Source: Tsukamurella paurometabola (lineage in GTDB: Bacteria > Actinomycetota > Actinomycetes > Mycobacteriales > Mycobacteriaceae). Taken from it: DNA of 64,000 bases. Shown piece after piece: positions 1 to 7,998 of the stretch. Below the pieces are notes generated by a model. The model worked only from the letters and a program-made list of their open reading frames with translations, searched no databases and was not told where the DNA came from. The position numbers were made by a program, and so were the translations under genes. The stretch's first letter is position 1. Each line of letters begins with the position of its first letter. The stretch is from NCBI RefSeq assembly GCF_900631615.1, contig NZ_LR131273.1, positions 2,326,850-2,390,849 of the forward strand. Reading direction: 5' to 3'.

Positions 1-204
1 GCCGCTGCGGTCCGGGAGGCCCACGTCGGCGAGCACCAGGTCGACGGGCGGGCCGGCGACCGCGGACCGCCGCACCTCGCCGAGGGCGGCGCCCGCCGTG
101 CCCGCGACCCCCGCGACCTCGAAACCGTCGATGCGCCGGACGTATTCGGCGTGTGCGCGGGCGATCTGCGGCTCGTCGTCGACCACCAGCACCCGGATCG
201 TCAT
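1..204 (-). CDS. Response regulator of a DcuR/CitB-type two-component system (N-terminal part only)
   Basis: The first 68 residues of a receiver domain are present; the rest lies beyond the left edge. It begins MTIRVLVVDDEPQIARAH, with the acidic pair D9-D10 and the probable phospho-acceptor D60 in VLADVGLP. Its ATG overlaps the TGA of the upstream sensor kinase (ATGA), so the two are translationally coupled. Pairing with a CitA/DcuS-like kinase and a divergent dctA suggests it activates C4-dicarboxylate uptake. The DNA-binding domain is not visible, so the DcuR/CitB subfamily is inferred from the kinase. Confidence 0.9.
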   Translation of the reverse strand, partial: MTIRVLVVDDEPQIARAHAEYVRRIDGFEVAGVAGTAGAALGEVRRSAVAGPPVDLVLADVGLPDRSG

Positions 205-1754
205 CGCTCTCCTCCCGGTAGCCGCACCGTCACCGTCGAGGGTGCGCGCTCCGCCTCGATCGTGCCATCCGCCTGCCGGACGACCTGATCGACCAGGGCC
301 AGGCCCAGGCCGCCGCCGTACAGGCGGCCACTGCGGTCCTTGGTCGAGTAGCCGCGCTCCCGGGCGCGGGTGAATTCGTCGGTGGACATGCCCGGCCCGC
401 TGTCGGCGACCCGCAGCTCCCAGTCGCCGTCCGGGTGTGCCGCGGCGACCTCCACCCAGCCGCCCGGACCAGCGGCGTCGATCGCGTTGTCCACCAGGTT
501 GCCCAGCAGCGTCAGCAACTGGACGTCGGTCAGTGGGGCACGGGCGAGGTCGGTGCCCTCGGCCACGGTGAGCTCGACGTCGAGTGCCGCCGCCGCGGCG
601 GTCTTCGCCACCAGCAGCGCGACCGCCGACGGCGCGGGGTCCCCGGCGAGCCGGTCGACGAGCTCCTGGGACGCGGAGCGGTCGGCGACAGCCAGGTCCG
701 CCGCGGCCTCGTCCTCCCCCAGCTCGATCATCGTGACCACGGAGTGCAACCGGTTGGCGTGCTCGTGCGCCTGGGCGCTCAGGGCGTCGGCGAGGGACCG
801 GGCGGTGTCGAGCTCGCCGAGGACGGTCTGCAGCTCGGTGCGGTCGCGCACGGTGAGGACGGTGCCGAGCGGGCCGGTCGGGCCCGTGACGGGGCGGCGG
901 TTCACCAGGAGCACACGGTTGCCGGTCACGTGGAGCTCGTCCGCGAGATCGGCCGCACCGCGCAGCGAGGGCGGCAGGTCGCCCTGCCCGACGTCGCCGT
1001 CCGGCAGTTCCAGGAGCCGGCGGGCCTCGTCGTTGACCACCCTGGCGGGACCGTCGGGCGCGGCGGTGTCGAAGACGATCAGGCCCTCGGAGAGGGTGTG
1101 CAGCACCGCGTCGTGGTGCTCGTACAGGCCACGCAGGTCATCGGCGGAGAGCCCGAGGGTCTGCCGGCGCAGCCGACGCTGCGCGAGCGCGGACACCGCG
1201 ACGAGCAGGAGCAGCGCCGCGGCCACGACGGCGAGGATCCGGGGCAGCGCGTCACGGACCTGATCGCCCAGCCGCGCCCGTGTCACGCCGGCGGACACCA
1301 GCCCGACGAGAGCGCCGGAGGCGTCGTACACGGGGGTGACGGTGCGGATGGACGGCCCGAGGCTGCCGGCGTAGGTCTCCGTGAAGGTCTCGCCGGCGAG
1401 CGCCCGGTCGATGGTGCCGGTGAATTTGCCGCCGATCAGGGCCGGGTCGGCGTGGCTCAGCCGGGTGCGGTCGGGCCGCATCACCACGACGAAGTCGAGA
1501 CCGCCGAGCGACCCGGTCCGTTCCGCGACGGGTTGCATCACCGCCGGGCCGTCGGGGGCGGCGAGCGCCGCCACCGTCGACGGGGATGCGGCCAGCGCCA
1601 CCGCGGCGGCGCGGGTCTGCGCCCGGGCGGTGCGGTCACCGTCGTCCCGCGCCTGCGTCACGACCAGCCACGACGCGCCCACGGCGATGGTCAGCAGGAT
1701 CGCCACCTGGGCCAGGAAGGACTGCGCGGCGACGCTGCGTGCTCTGTTCCTCAC
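201..1754 (-). CDS. Sensor histidine kinase, CitA/DcuS family
   Basis: Membrane kinase that probably senses extracellular C4-dicarboxylates or citrate. Visible order: first membrane helix (about residues 12-32), an extracytoplasmic sensor domain, second helix (ILAVVAAALLLLVAVSALA, near 180-200), a cytoplasmic PAS-like region, the phospho-acceptor motif HEHANRLH (first His about residue 330; typical of the CitA/DcuS group), then an ATPase domain with N box NLVDNAIDA, DSGPGM and GGGLGLALV. I place the start at the GTG at 1754 (VRNRARSV). The frame stays open to 1838, but that start would cover the promoter region shared with dctA. No good Shine-Dalgarno is seen at either start, so the N-terminus is uncertain. 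About 517 aa, normal for the family. Confidence 0.9.
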   Translation of the reverse strand: MRNRARSVAAQSFLAQVAILLTIAVGASWLVVTQARDDGDRTARAQTRAAAVALAASPSTVAALAAPDGPAVMQPVAERTGSLGGLDFVVVMRPDRTRLSHADPALIGGKFTGTIDRALAGETFTETYAGSLGPSIRTVTPVYDASGALVGLVSAGVTRARLGDQVRDALPRILAVVAAALLLLVAVSALAQRRLRRQTLGLSADDLRGLYEHHDAVLHTLSEGLIVFDTAAPDGPARVVNDEARRLLELPDGDVGQGDLPPSLRGAADLADELHVTGNRVLLVNRRPVTGPTGPLGTVLTVRDRTELQTVLGELDTARSLADALSAQAHEHANRLHSVVTMIELGEDEAAADLAVADRSASQELVDRLAGDPAPSAVALLVAKTAAAAALDVELTVAEGTDLARAPLTDVQLLTLLGNLVDNAIDAAGPGGWVEVAAAHPDGDWELRVADSGPGMSTDEFTRARERGYSTKDRSGRLYGGGLGLALVDQVVRQADGTIEAERAPSTVTVRLPGGER

Positions 1755-1784
1755 AGGTACGACGTTTACACAATGAACACAAGC

Positions 1785-1800
1785 TGTGCTGCAGGTCACA
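1785..1800. promoter_or_regulatory. CRP/GlxR-like site in front of dctA
   Basis: TGTGCTGCAGGTCACA resembles the actinobacterial CRP/GlxR consensus TGTGA-N6-TCACA, with one mismatch in the left arm. It sits about 56-71 bases upstream of the dctA start and close to the kinase start on the other strand, which would suit carbon-catabolite control of a dicarboxylate carrier. It was found by eye and has no experimental support here. Confidence 0.45.
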
Positions 1801-1855
1801 GTTCTCGCAGGATCTATCCAGACTCGCAATAGCCCCATCGATCAAGGAGGACGCC

Positions 1856-3196
1856 GTGGCGGCTCAAGGAAAACGCGACCGGACGCGCTGGCTCTACATC
1901 GCGGTGATCATCGCCGTGGTGGCCGGCGTGATCGTGGGCCTGGTGGCCCCCGAGTTCGGCAAGGGCCTCAAACCCCTCGGCGACATCTTCGTCGACCTCA
2001 TCAAGATGATGATCGCCCCGGTGATCTTCTGCACCATCGTGCTCGGCATCGGTTCGGTCCGCGCTGCGGCGTCGGTCGGCAAGATCGGCGGGATGGCGAT
2101 GGGCTATTTCGTGGTCATGTCGACGTTCGCGCTGGGAGTCGGACTGCTGGTGGGGAATCTGCTCAAGCCCGGTACCGGCCTGAACCTGCCCGCGGAGTCG
2201 GGCGGCGGCGCCAAGTACGCCGATCAGGCGCACGAGGCGGGCGGCACCTGGGACTTCATCCGCGGCATCGTGCCCGACACCCTGTTCTCCTCCCTCACGT
2301 CGGGCAGCGTGCTGCAGGCGCTGTTGGTGGCACTCCTCGTGGGCTTCGGCCTGCAGGCGATGGGCACCGCCGGCGAGCCGATCCTGCGCGGCATCGGCCT
2401 CGTGCAGAAGCTGGTCTTCCGCGTCCTCGTCATGGTGCTGTGGCTGGCGCCGGTCGGCGCGTTCGGTGCCATCGCAGCGGTGGTCGGGGCCACCGGCTTC
2501 GAAGCGGTGAAGCAACTCGCCTGGCTCATGATCGCCTTCTACGTGACCTGCGCGATCTTCGTCTTCGTGATCCTCGGTCTGCTGCTGCGGTTCGTCACCG
2601 GGCTGTCCGTGTTCAAGCTGGCGCGGTACCTGGCGCGCGAGTACCTGCTCATCGTCGCCACCAGCTCCAGCGAGTCGGCGCTGCCGCGCCTCATCGCCAA
2701 GATGGAGCACGCGGGCGTCGAGAAGTCGACCGTGGGCATCGTGGTGCCCACCGGTTACTCCTTCAACCTCGACGGCACCGCGATCTACCTCACCATGGCG
2801 TCCCTGTTCATCGCCGACGCGATGGGCGCGCCGTTCTCGATCGGCGAGCAGTTCTCCCTGCTGCTGTTCATGATGATCGCCTCGAAGGGCGCCGCGGGCG
2901 TCACCGGAGCGGGGCTCGCCACGCTGGCGGCGGGCCTGCAGACCCACCGCCCCGACCTGCTCGACGGCGTCCCGGTCATCGTGGGCATCGACCGGTTCAT
3001 GTCGGAGGCCCGCGCGCTGACCAACTTCTCCGGCAACGCGATCGCCACGCTGCTCATCGGCAAGTGGACCTCGACGGTCGACCTGGCGCAGACCCAGCGC
3101 GTGCTCGACAAGCAGGACCCGTTCGACGAGGCGACGATGGTCGACGACCACGGCGCCGAGGAGCCGAGCGACGCGAAGGCGGTCGCCGCGCACTGA
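1856..3196 (+). CDS. dctA: C4-dicarboxylate:cation symporter DctA (DAACS family)
   Basis: Inner-membrane carrier importing succinate, fumarate and malate with protons or sodium. The 446-aa protein has about eight hydrophobic segments plus the re-entrant loop signature TSSSESALPRL near residue 265, and the NLDGTAIY and GAAGVTGAG motifs of the glutamate/C4-dicarboxylate carriers. The GTG start is set by a strong AAGGAGG at 1844-1850, five bases upstream. It is divergent from the CitA/DcuS-like kinase and regulator genes, the usual arrangement of a regulated dicarboxylate transporter. Glutamate carriers belong to the same family, so substrate is inferred partly from context. Confidence 0.93.
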   Translation: MAAQGKRDRTRWLYIAVIIAVVAGVIVGLVAPEFGKGLKPLGDIFVDLIKMMIAPVIFCTIVLGIGSVRAAASVGKIGGMAMGYFVVMSTFALGVGLLVGNLLKPGTGLNLPAESGGGAKYADQAHEAGGTWDFIRGIVPDTLFSSLTSGSVLQALLVALLVGFGLQAMGTAGEPILRGIGLVQKLVFRVLVMVLWLAPVGAFGAIAAVVGATGFEAVKQLAWLMIAFYVTCAIFVFVILGLLLRFVTGLSVFKLARYLAREYLLIVATSSSESALPRLIAKMEHAGVEKSTVGIVVPTGYSFNLDGTAIYLTMASLFIADAMGAPFSIGEQFSLLLFMMIASKGAAGVTGAGLATLAAGLQTHRPDLLDGVPVIVGIDRFMSEARALTNFSGNAIATLLIGKWTSTVDLAQTQRVLDKQDPFDEATMVDDHGAEEPSDAKAVAAH

Positions 3197-3213
3197 CCGG
3201 ACCCGTCCCGTCG

Positions 3214-3249
3214 GCAGCCGTCCGGACCGCTCGCGGTCAGGACGGCTGC
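3214..3249. terminator. Bidirectional hairpin terminator between dctA and the lipoprotein gene
   Basis: Near-perfect hairpin with outer arms GCAGCCGTCC (3214-3223) and GGACGGCTGC (3240-3249) and inner arms GACCGC/GCGGTC. It lies just after dctA and covers the last codons of the convergent lipoprotein gene. No T-tract follows, which is common for actinobacterial terminators. Confidence 0.7.
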
Positions 3250-3755
3250 AGCCGCTGCGCCAGATCCTTCGCCGACCGCTCGTCGAACCGGCCGGTGACC
3301 TGCACCTGCCCGCCTCTGATCGGTTCGTTGACCACCGGGGCGGAAAGGACCCGGCCACCGACGGCGATCGCGACCTGCTTGCCCATCGTGCGCGCGGTGA
3401 GGTCGGCGAACGCTGTGGCGTCGGCATCGGCGAGTTCGAACGTGACCACCCATTGCTTCTGATTCTGCGGCACACCGGCGCTCGCGCGCTTGACCGGGAA
3501 ACGCGTCACCGACGGATCCACCTCGTACAGGAGATCGCCTGCGGTGTTGCACATCCGGGCGGGCTCCGTGGCGGCGGGGCTCCCGGATCCGCACTGCGCC
3601 GGGGTCGTCGGGAGTACGTTGGTGACCAGGCGGATCTGCGGCACCTGCGGCACCGCCACCGGCGCGCCGGCGGCGACGCCCTGGCAGGCGGTCACGGCCG
3701 TCGTCGCGGTGATCATCGCGCTGACACCGAGTACTTTGATGCTCCTGAACCCCAT
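3237..3755 (-). CDS. Putative lipoprotein with a SecD/SecF P1-head-like domain
   Basis: A 172-aa exported protein. The N-terminus has a lipoprotein signal with lipobox VTAC (acylated Cys24). The second half (about residues 90-170) reads like the periplasmic P1 head of SecD: FELADADATAFADLTAR, then VAIAVGGRVLSAPVVNEPI and GGQVQVTGRFDERSAKDLA. In SecD this head sits on a large membrane protein; here there are no membrane segments besides the signal. Its role is unknown. It could be a stand-alone homologue of the translocation head or an envelope protein that borrowed the fold. It is convergent with dctA and shares its terminator. Confidence 0.75.
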   Translation of the reverse strand: MGFRSIKVLGVSAMITATTAVTACQGVAAGAPVAVPQVPQIRLVTNVLPTTPAQCGSGSPAATEPARMCNTAGDLLYEVDPSVTRFPVKRASAGVPQNQKQWVVTFELADADATAFADLTARTMGKQVAIAVGGRVLSAPVVNEPIRGGQVQVTGRFDERSAKDLAQRLQPS

Positions 3756-3786
3756 GCCGCGAGGCTACGCTCCCGCCTCCCGGTGC

Positions 3787-4956
3787 TCAATGGAAGCGCG
3801 CGCGAACCGCATCCTCCGTGAGTCCGTAGTCCTCCAGCGCATAGGTGTGGTTGGGGCGCCGGGCACCGGAGCGGCTGGTGTCGTGCATCGCGGACATCGA
3901 CTGCCGCGCATCGTCGGTCAGGTCCAGGCCGAACGTGGAGTAGATGTTCCCGACGGTGCCGAGCGGGTCGGCCACGAGGTCGCGGTAGTCCACGTCCACG
4001 AACCGATCGCCGCGTCCGGCGGCGGTGTGCCGCGCGCGGGCCTCGTCGAAGGCCGCGAGCCCGCGCGCCCAGGTGTCCAGCTGGTCCGCGCCGATCGTCG
4101 CGCCGGTGAACGCCGTCGACCAGCCCTCCGTGGCGTGCTGTGCCAAGGAGCAGACGGAGGCGATGATCGTCTCGGCGGGACGGTGGCACTGCACGATGAG
4201 GGCGTCCGGGTACACCTCGAACACCGCGTCGAGAGCGAACAGGTGGCTCGGATTCTTGAGCACCCACCGCTTGCCGGGGTCGTTCATCCCGATCAGCTGC
4301 AGGTTGCGCTTGTGCCGGCGGTACGCGGGCGTCCAGTCCCGCTCGGCCAGCCACGCGGCGTACGACGGGACGTGCGCGAGGCACTCGTACGAGACGGAGT
4401 GCACCGACTGGCGCAGCAACTGCCAGCACTCCTCGACCTCCGAGGCCGACATGTAGTGCAGCCCCATGAATTCCGGGTGCTCGGTGTGGTGCTGCGCGTA
4501 CTGCTCGTCGAGGAGCCGGTAGACGGGGTTCTCCGCCCAGGTCGCGCGCGGGGGCCGCGGCTGCGGTACCTCCGCCAGCCACATCTGCAGGCCCTGGTTG
4601 CCGGGGTCGGCGTCGAGCAGGCGGTGCAGCGCGGTGGTCCCCGAGCGCGGGAGGCCGGTCACGAAGATCGGCCGCTCGACGGCGATCTCCGCGTGGGCCG
4701 GGTTCGCCGCGAACGCCGCCTCGCTGATGAGCCGGGCCGAGAGCGCGCCGCGGAGGAAGACCCGGGAGAGCTTCGAGCCCAGCTCCGTGAGCGCGGCCTC
4801 CTCGCGGTAGGAATCGAGAAGGACCTGCAGGGCCTCGCGGTAACCGTCCGACGGGTCGCCGAAGTCGCGCAGGCCGGTGCGCCGCATGGCCGATTCGTGG
4901 AGGTCGTCGGCTGTTCCGACCCGCCGGGTGCCGGCGACCTTGTTGCTGTCAGACAT
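3787..4956 (-). CDS. PAPS-dependent sulfotransferase family protein
   Basis: Predicted cytoplasmic enzyme transferring a sulfuryl group from PAPS to an unknown acceptor. The 389-aa protein has the 5'-phosphosulfate loop PIFVTGLPRSGTTALHRLL (about 96-114) and a later 3'-phosphate-binding region CHRPAETIIASVCSL. Its length and sequence suggest the actinobacterial group that includes M. tuberculosis Rv3529c (from memory). The ATG at 4956 has GGAGA just upstream and overlaps the SDR gene by 8 bases. It is the last gene of a three-gene operon divergent from an IclR regulator, beyond which lie PAPS-synthesis genes. The substrate cannot be read from sequence; a lipid or steroid alcohol is a guess. 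Confidence 0.85.
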   Translation of the reverse strand: MSDSNKVAGTRRVGTADDLHESAMRRTGLRDFGDPSDGYREALQVLLDSYREEAALTELGSKLSRVFLRGALSARLISEAAFAANPAHAEIAVERPIFVTGLPRSGTTALHRLLDADPGNQGLQMWLAEVPQPRPPRATWAENPVYRLLDEQYAQHHTEHPEFMGLHYMSASEVEECWQLLRQSVHSVSYECLAHVPSYAAWLAERDWTPAYRRHKRNLQLIGMNDPGKRWVLKNPSHLFALDAVFEVYPDALIVQCHRPAETIIASVCSLAQHATEGWSTAFTGATIGADQLDTWARGLAAFDEARARHTAAGRGDRFVDVDYRDLVADPLGTVGNIYSTFGLDLTDDARQSMSAMHDTSRSGARRPNHTYALEDYGLTEDAVRARFH

Positions 4957-5734
4957 GGAACTCTCCGCAGTTGACGTCGAGCGTCTGGCCGGTGATGCCG
5001 GACGCGCGGGGGGAGGCGAGGAACAGGACGGCGGAGGCCACCTCGTCCTCGGTGGGCAGGCGCCGCAGGTCGGAGTTCTTCGCCGCATCGGCGTAGTCCT
5101 CCTCCACCGTGACGCCCTTGGTGCTCGCGCGGTACTCGAAGTAAGCCCTGAGCGTGTCGCCCCAGATCCAGCCCGGCACCACGGAATTGATCCGGATGCC
5201 CTCGGGGCCGAGCTCGGTGGCGAGGGACTGCGCGAGGGCGAGCTGCGCCGTCTTCCCGGCCTTGTAGCCGCCGTAGCGCAGGTCGGAGTGGCGGATCACC
5301 ATCGAATTGACGTTGACCACAGCGCCTTCGGTTGCGGCCAGAGACTCGCGGAAGGCGAGCACGGTGCGCAGTGCGCCGAGCGCCATGAGGTCGACGCTCT
5401 GCAGGATGTGCGCGGGATCGGTCTTCACCAGGCGCTGCATCGACGGGTAGGTGAAGGCGTTGTTCACCACCGCGTCGACCCGGCCGAACCGCTCCTGCAC
5501 CTGTGTCGCCACTGCGGACAGCGAGTCCCCGTCCGTGATGTCCGCGGGAATCGCGACGGCACCGGTGATCTCGGCGGCCATCGCCTCCAGTCGTTCCGCG
5601 TTCCGTGCGACGAGGACGACGTGCGCGGCCTCGTCGGCGAACCGGCGGGCGAGGGTCGCGCCGAGCGCCGGCCCGGCCCCCGCGATGACGACGACCCTGC
5701 CGTCCAGGCCGAGACCGGCCGTGGGCCCGGCCAT
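4949..5734 (-). CDS. Short-chain dehydrogenase/reductase (SDR)
   Basis: NAD(P)-dependent oxidoreductase of 261 aa with a complete SDR core: nucleotide-binding GAGPALG (residues 19-25, a variant of TGxxxGxG), NNA at 91-93, catalytic Ser144, Tyr157 and Lys161 with the classical S-x12-Y-x3-K spacing, and PGWIWG afterwards. The ATG at 5734 overlaps the TGA of the upstream DUF1214 gene by one base (TGATG), and its end overlaps the sulfotransferase start. It may make or remove the hydroxyl that the sulfotransferase modifies. The same trio (Rv3529c-Rv3531c) lies, as I recall, in the cholesterol-catabolism region of M. tuberculosis. Confidence 0.9.
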   Translation of the reverse strand: MAGPTAGLGLDGRVVVIAGAGPALGATLARRFADEAAHVVLVARNAERLEAMAAEITGAVAIPADITDGDSLSAVATQVQERFGRVDAVVNNAFTYPSMQRLVKTDPAHILQSVDLMALGALRTVLAFRESLAATEGAVVNVNSMVIRHSDLRYGGYKAGKTAQLALAQSLATELGPEGIRINSVVPGWIWGDTLRAYFEYRASTKGVTVEEDYADAAKNSDLRRLPTEDEVASAVLFLASPRASGITGQTLDVNCGEFHV

Positions 5735-6900
5735 CAACCGACCATCCTTTCGCCGATGAGACGGGCCCGCTTCGCGATCCGGGCGCGCCGGGCGGCGTCG
5801 TCGATGCGGTTGGACGCGTGGTGGGGGAGGTGTTGCGCGAGGTCCGCGAGCGGAACCACCTGTGCCGTCGGGCCGTCGGCGGCCGTGATCGGGGACGCGG
5901 TGCGCTGCCAGCGGAACTGGAGATAGCCGCGCCGATGACCGAGCGTCTCGATCCAGTTCGTGACGCCGGGATCGTTCTTCGACACCACGATCCGGATCAT
6001 GCCGTCCGGATCGACCTGGGCCTGGGAGCCGTTGAGTGAGGTCTGGTGGTGGATGTAGTCGAGCGAGATGTACCAGAGGCTGCCGAGTTGGAAGCCGAGG
6101 TACGGCGCGTCACCACGGGGCACCGTGATGACCAGCGCCTGGTCGTCGGCGAGGTCGTAGTGGCCCACGGAGGAGAACTGCGTGGCGAGGCCGCCGGGAG
6201 TGAGGCGCGGTGCCGTCAACGTGTTCACCGGGAGTGGATCGTAGAACCACTTCGGGAACTGCAGCCAGGTCTTCACGCGATTGACCAGCTGCTTGCCCGC
6301 GGCGGCGTAGCGCTTCGCCATGAGCTCCGGGGTCGGGGGTGGCGGGGCCGTGCCGGCGGTGTCGGCACGCGCGATGGCGAAGGTGCTGCGGTGCGCCGCC
6401 CAGTCGTCGAAGACCTCGCGGATCACCAGCTGCGCCTTGCCGGGCGGTAGCCGGTAGTACGAGCCCGCCACGGGCTCGCCGGGCCCGAACCGCACCTCGA
6501 ACCGGCCTTCGGCGTCGACGGTCAGCTCCCGGTCGTCGAACGCCACCGCGCTGGCCGGAACGTTGTCGTCGGTGTATTCGCCGCCGCCGAGCACCTGGAA
6601 GCTGATGTCGCAGGTGGTGCCGCGGCGGCCCGTGACGACGTACTCGTGCGCACCGTCGACCCGCGCGCCGAAATACAGCGTGTCCGGGTTGTCCAGGCCC
6701 ATCTTGGTGAACGGGCCGGTGCCGCTGAGCAGGAACGGGTGGTCCTTATCGAATCCGAAGGCGCCGTGGACGCAGGCCGCCACGCCCTGCGCGAGGTACT
6801 GCAGCCCTTCCAGCAGGTCGGCCTCGGTCTCGATGTGCGGTGCCGCGGCGACGAGGCCCTCGGCCTCGGTGATCGCCGCGACGAGCGGATCGCTGTACAT
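5734..6900 (-). CDS. DUF1214 domain protein
   Basis: A 388-aa soluble protein of unknown biochemical function. The DUF1214-type signature DNPDTLYFGARVDGAHEY lies near residues 68-85, followed by repeated beta-rich segments; the C-terminal part has FQLGSLWYISLDYI and GYLQFRWQ. It carries no signal peptide or membrane segment. The ATG at 6900 follows a clean GGAGGTGG. It is first in the operon with the SDR and sulfotransferase genes, so it is probably a partner in the same conversion. Such proteins occur in steroid and aromatic catabolism loci, but no catalytic role is established to my knowledge. Confidence 0.8.
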   Translation of the reverse strand: MYSDPLVAAITEAEGLVAAAPHIETEADLLEGLQYLAQGVAACVHGAFGFDKDHPFLLSGTGPFTKMGLDNPDTLYFGARVDGAHEYVVTGRRGTTCDISFQVLGGGEYTDDNVPASAVAFDDRELTVDAEGRFEVRFGPGEPVAGSYYRLPPGKAQLVIREVFDDWAAHRSTFAIARADTAGTAPPPPTPELMAKRYAAAGKQLVNRVKTWLQFPKWFYDPLPVNTLTAPRLTPGGLATQFSSVGHYDLADDQALVITVPRGDAPYLGFQLGSLWYISLDYIHHQTSLNGSQAQVDPDGMIRIVVSKNDPGVTNWIETLGHRRGYLQFRWQRTASPITAADGPTAQVVPLADLAQHLPHHASNRIDDAARRARIAKRARLIGERMVG

Positions 6901-6914
6901 CCCACCTCCGAAAG

Positions 6915-6983
6915 TGGTACAAATATGAACCAATGCGGTAGAACCTGTTCCAGACCGTAGGCGCAGGCGCGGATGAGTGTCAA
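6915..6983 (-). promoter_or_regulatory. Promoter and candidate IclR operators of the DUF1214-SDR-sulfotransferase operon
   Basis: On the minus strand TTGACA (6983-6978), an 18-base spacer and TACGGT (6959-6954) form a promoter. Two palindromes follow: AGAACCTGTTCC (plus-strand 6940-6951) near the expected transcription start, and TGGTACAAATATGAACCA (6915-6932), an imperfect inverted repeat just before the ribosome-binding site. Both recur, slightly varied, in the cysD promoter. Placement around and after the start site suits repression. Confidence 0.6.
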
Positions 6984-6992
6984 GGAGTGGCG

Positions 6993-7913
6993 ATGACGGA
7001 AGCGGCGGAATCGGCGGAGCGGGCCGGGGCGGCCGGCCGGACCTCGCCCCCGACCGCGCGCGTGGTGGCGGTGCTCGAGTTCCTGGCCCGCCACGAGCGG
7101 GAGCGGTTCGGCATCTCGGAGCTCGCGCGGCGCGTCGGACTGAGCAAGCCGACATGCCTCGGCATCGCCACCACGCTGGTCGAATCCGGGTATCTGATCC
7201 GCGACGACCGGGACAAGACCTACCGCCTCGGTCCCGCACTGATCCCGCTCGGGCGCGCCGCCCGGACCTCCCTGCGGGCCGATCCCGCGGGCGGCGACGT
7301 ACTCACCGGGCTGTGGGAGGCCTTCGGTCACCCGGTCTCGCTCTCGGGTGTCGTCGGCGACCGGGTGACGGTGCTCGACGTGGCCGTCGACCCGGGGCGT
7401 CCCGCGATGGTGAAGGTGGGCGACAGCTATCCGTTCACGCCGCCCATCGGGCTCATGTACGTGCTCTGGGACCGCACCGGCCGGCTGGAGCGGTGGCTCG
7501 CCCGCGACCACGTCCGCGCCGACGGTGACCGGCTCGCGCGGGTCATCGAGACCTGCCGCGCCGACGGCTACCTCGTCGAGCTGCTCACCCCGGCGGGGCA
7601 GCAGCTGTATCGGCTGATGGCGGGCGTGCCCGGCGACATCCCGGCGGAACTGCGGGCGCTGCTCGGTGAGGTGGTGGCCGGCATCGGAGACCGCGTCCAC
7701 CTGCGGGACGAGGCCCGCGCGGAGGGGGCGTCGCAGAACGTCAGCGTGATCTCCGCGCCGGTCTACGACGGCGACGGCGCGCAGGCGATGGTGGCGAGCC
7801 TGTACGTGAGCGCCGAGCTGGACGAGCGGGGGATCGCCGAGCGGGCGGCCGCGCTCGTCGCCGCGGCCGACCGCATCACGGTCCGCATCGGGGGCCGCAA
7901 GCCGGGGCGGTGA
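6993..7913 (+). CDS. IclR-family transcriptional regulator
   Basis: DNA-binding regulator of 306 aa. An N-terminal winged helix-turn-helix (about 22-80; FGISELARRVGLSKPTCLGI) is followed by the IclR effector-binding domain (about 95-290). The ATG at 6993 has AAGGAG six to eleven bases upstream; an in-frame GTG lies six bases earlier. It sits between two gene sets whose promoters share palindromes, so it most likely controls both the sulfotransferase operon and the cysD operon. The ligand is unknown; IclR proteins usually sense small acids or pathway intermediates. Confidence 0.93.
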   Translation: MTEAAESAERAGAAGRTSPPTARVVAVLEFLARHERERFGISELARRVGLSKPTCLGIATTLVESGYLIRDDRDKTYRLGPALIPLGRAARTSLRADPAGGDVLTGLWEAFGHPVSLSGVVGDRVTVLDVAVDPGRPAMVKVGDSYPFTPPIGLMYVLWDRTGRLERWLARDHVRADGDRLARVIETCRADGYLVELLTPAGQQLYRLMAGVPGDIPAELRALLGEVVAGIGDRVHLRDEARAEGASQNVSVISAPVYDGDGAQAMVASLYVSAELDERGIAERAAALVAAADRITVRIGGRKPGR

Positions 7914-7918
7914 GGCTG

Positions 7919-7987
7919 TTGACAGCCGACGAGAACGCGTTCTAATCTCCGGAACAAGAATGGACCAACGAGGTCCAAATATGAACC
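7919..7987 (+). promoter_or_regulatory. cysD promoter with the same candidate operators as the sulfotransferase operon
   Basis: TTGACA (7919-7924), an 18-base spacer and TAATCT (7943-7948) make a near-consensus promoter. A perfect 12-base palindrome AGAACGCGTTCT (7932-7943) fills the end of the spacer. Downstream are TGGACC-N5-GGTCCA (7961-7977) and GGTCCAAATATGAACC (7972-7987), the latter almost identical to the element before the DUF1214 gene (GGTNCAAATATGAACC). The element begins 22-23 bases after the -10 hexamer in both promoters. Confidence 0.65.
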
Positions 7988-7998
7988 GGAGGTGGGGT

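Noticed and set aside
6915-7987. GGTNCAAATATGAACC as a chance repeat
   Set aside because: Considered, but the match of 15 bases at two promoters with the same distance from the -10 box, flanking an IclR gene, makes chance unlikely; kept as a finding.
7960-7998. Upstream in-frame ATGs at 7960 and 7981 as cysD starts
   Set aside because: They would place the operator inside the gene, and neither has a good ribosome-binding site; GTG 7999 does.
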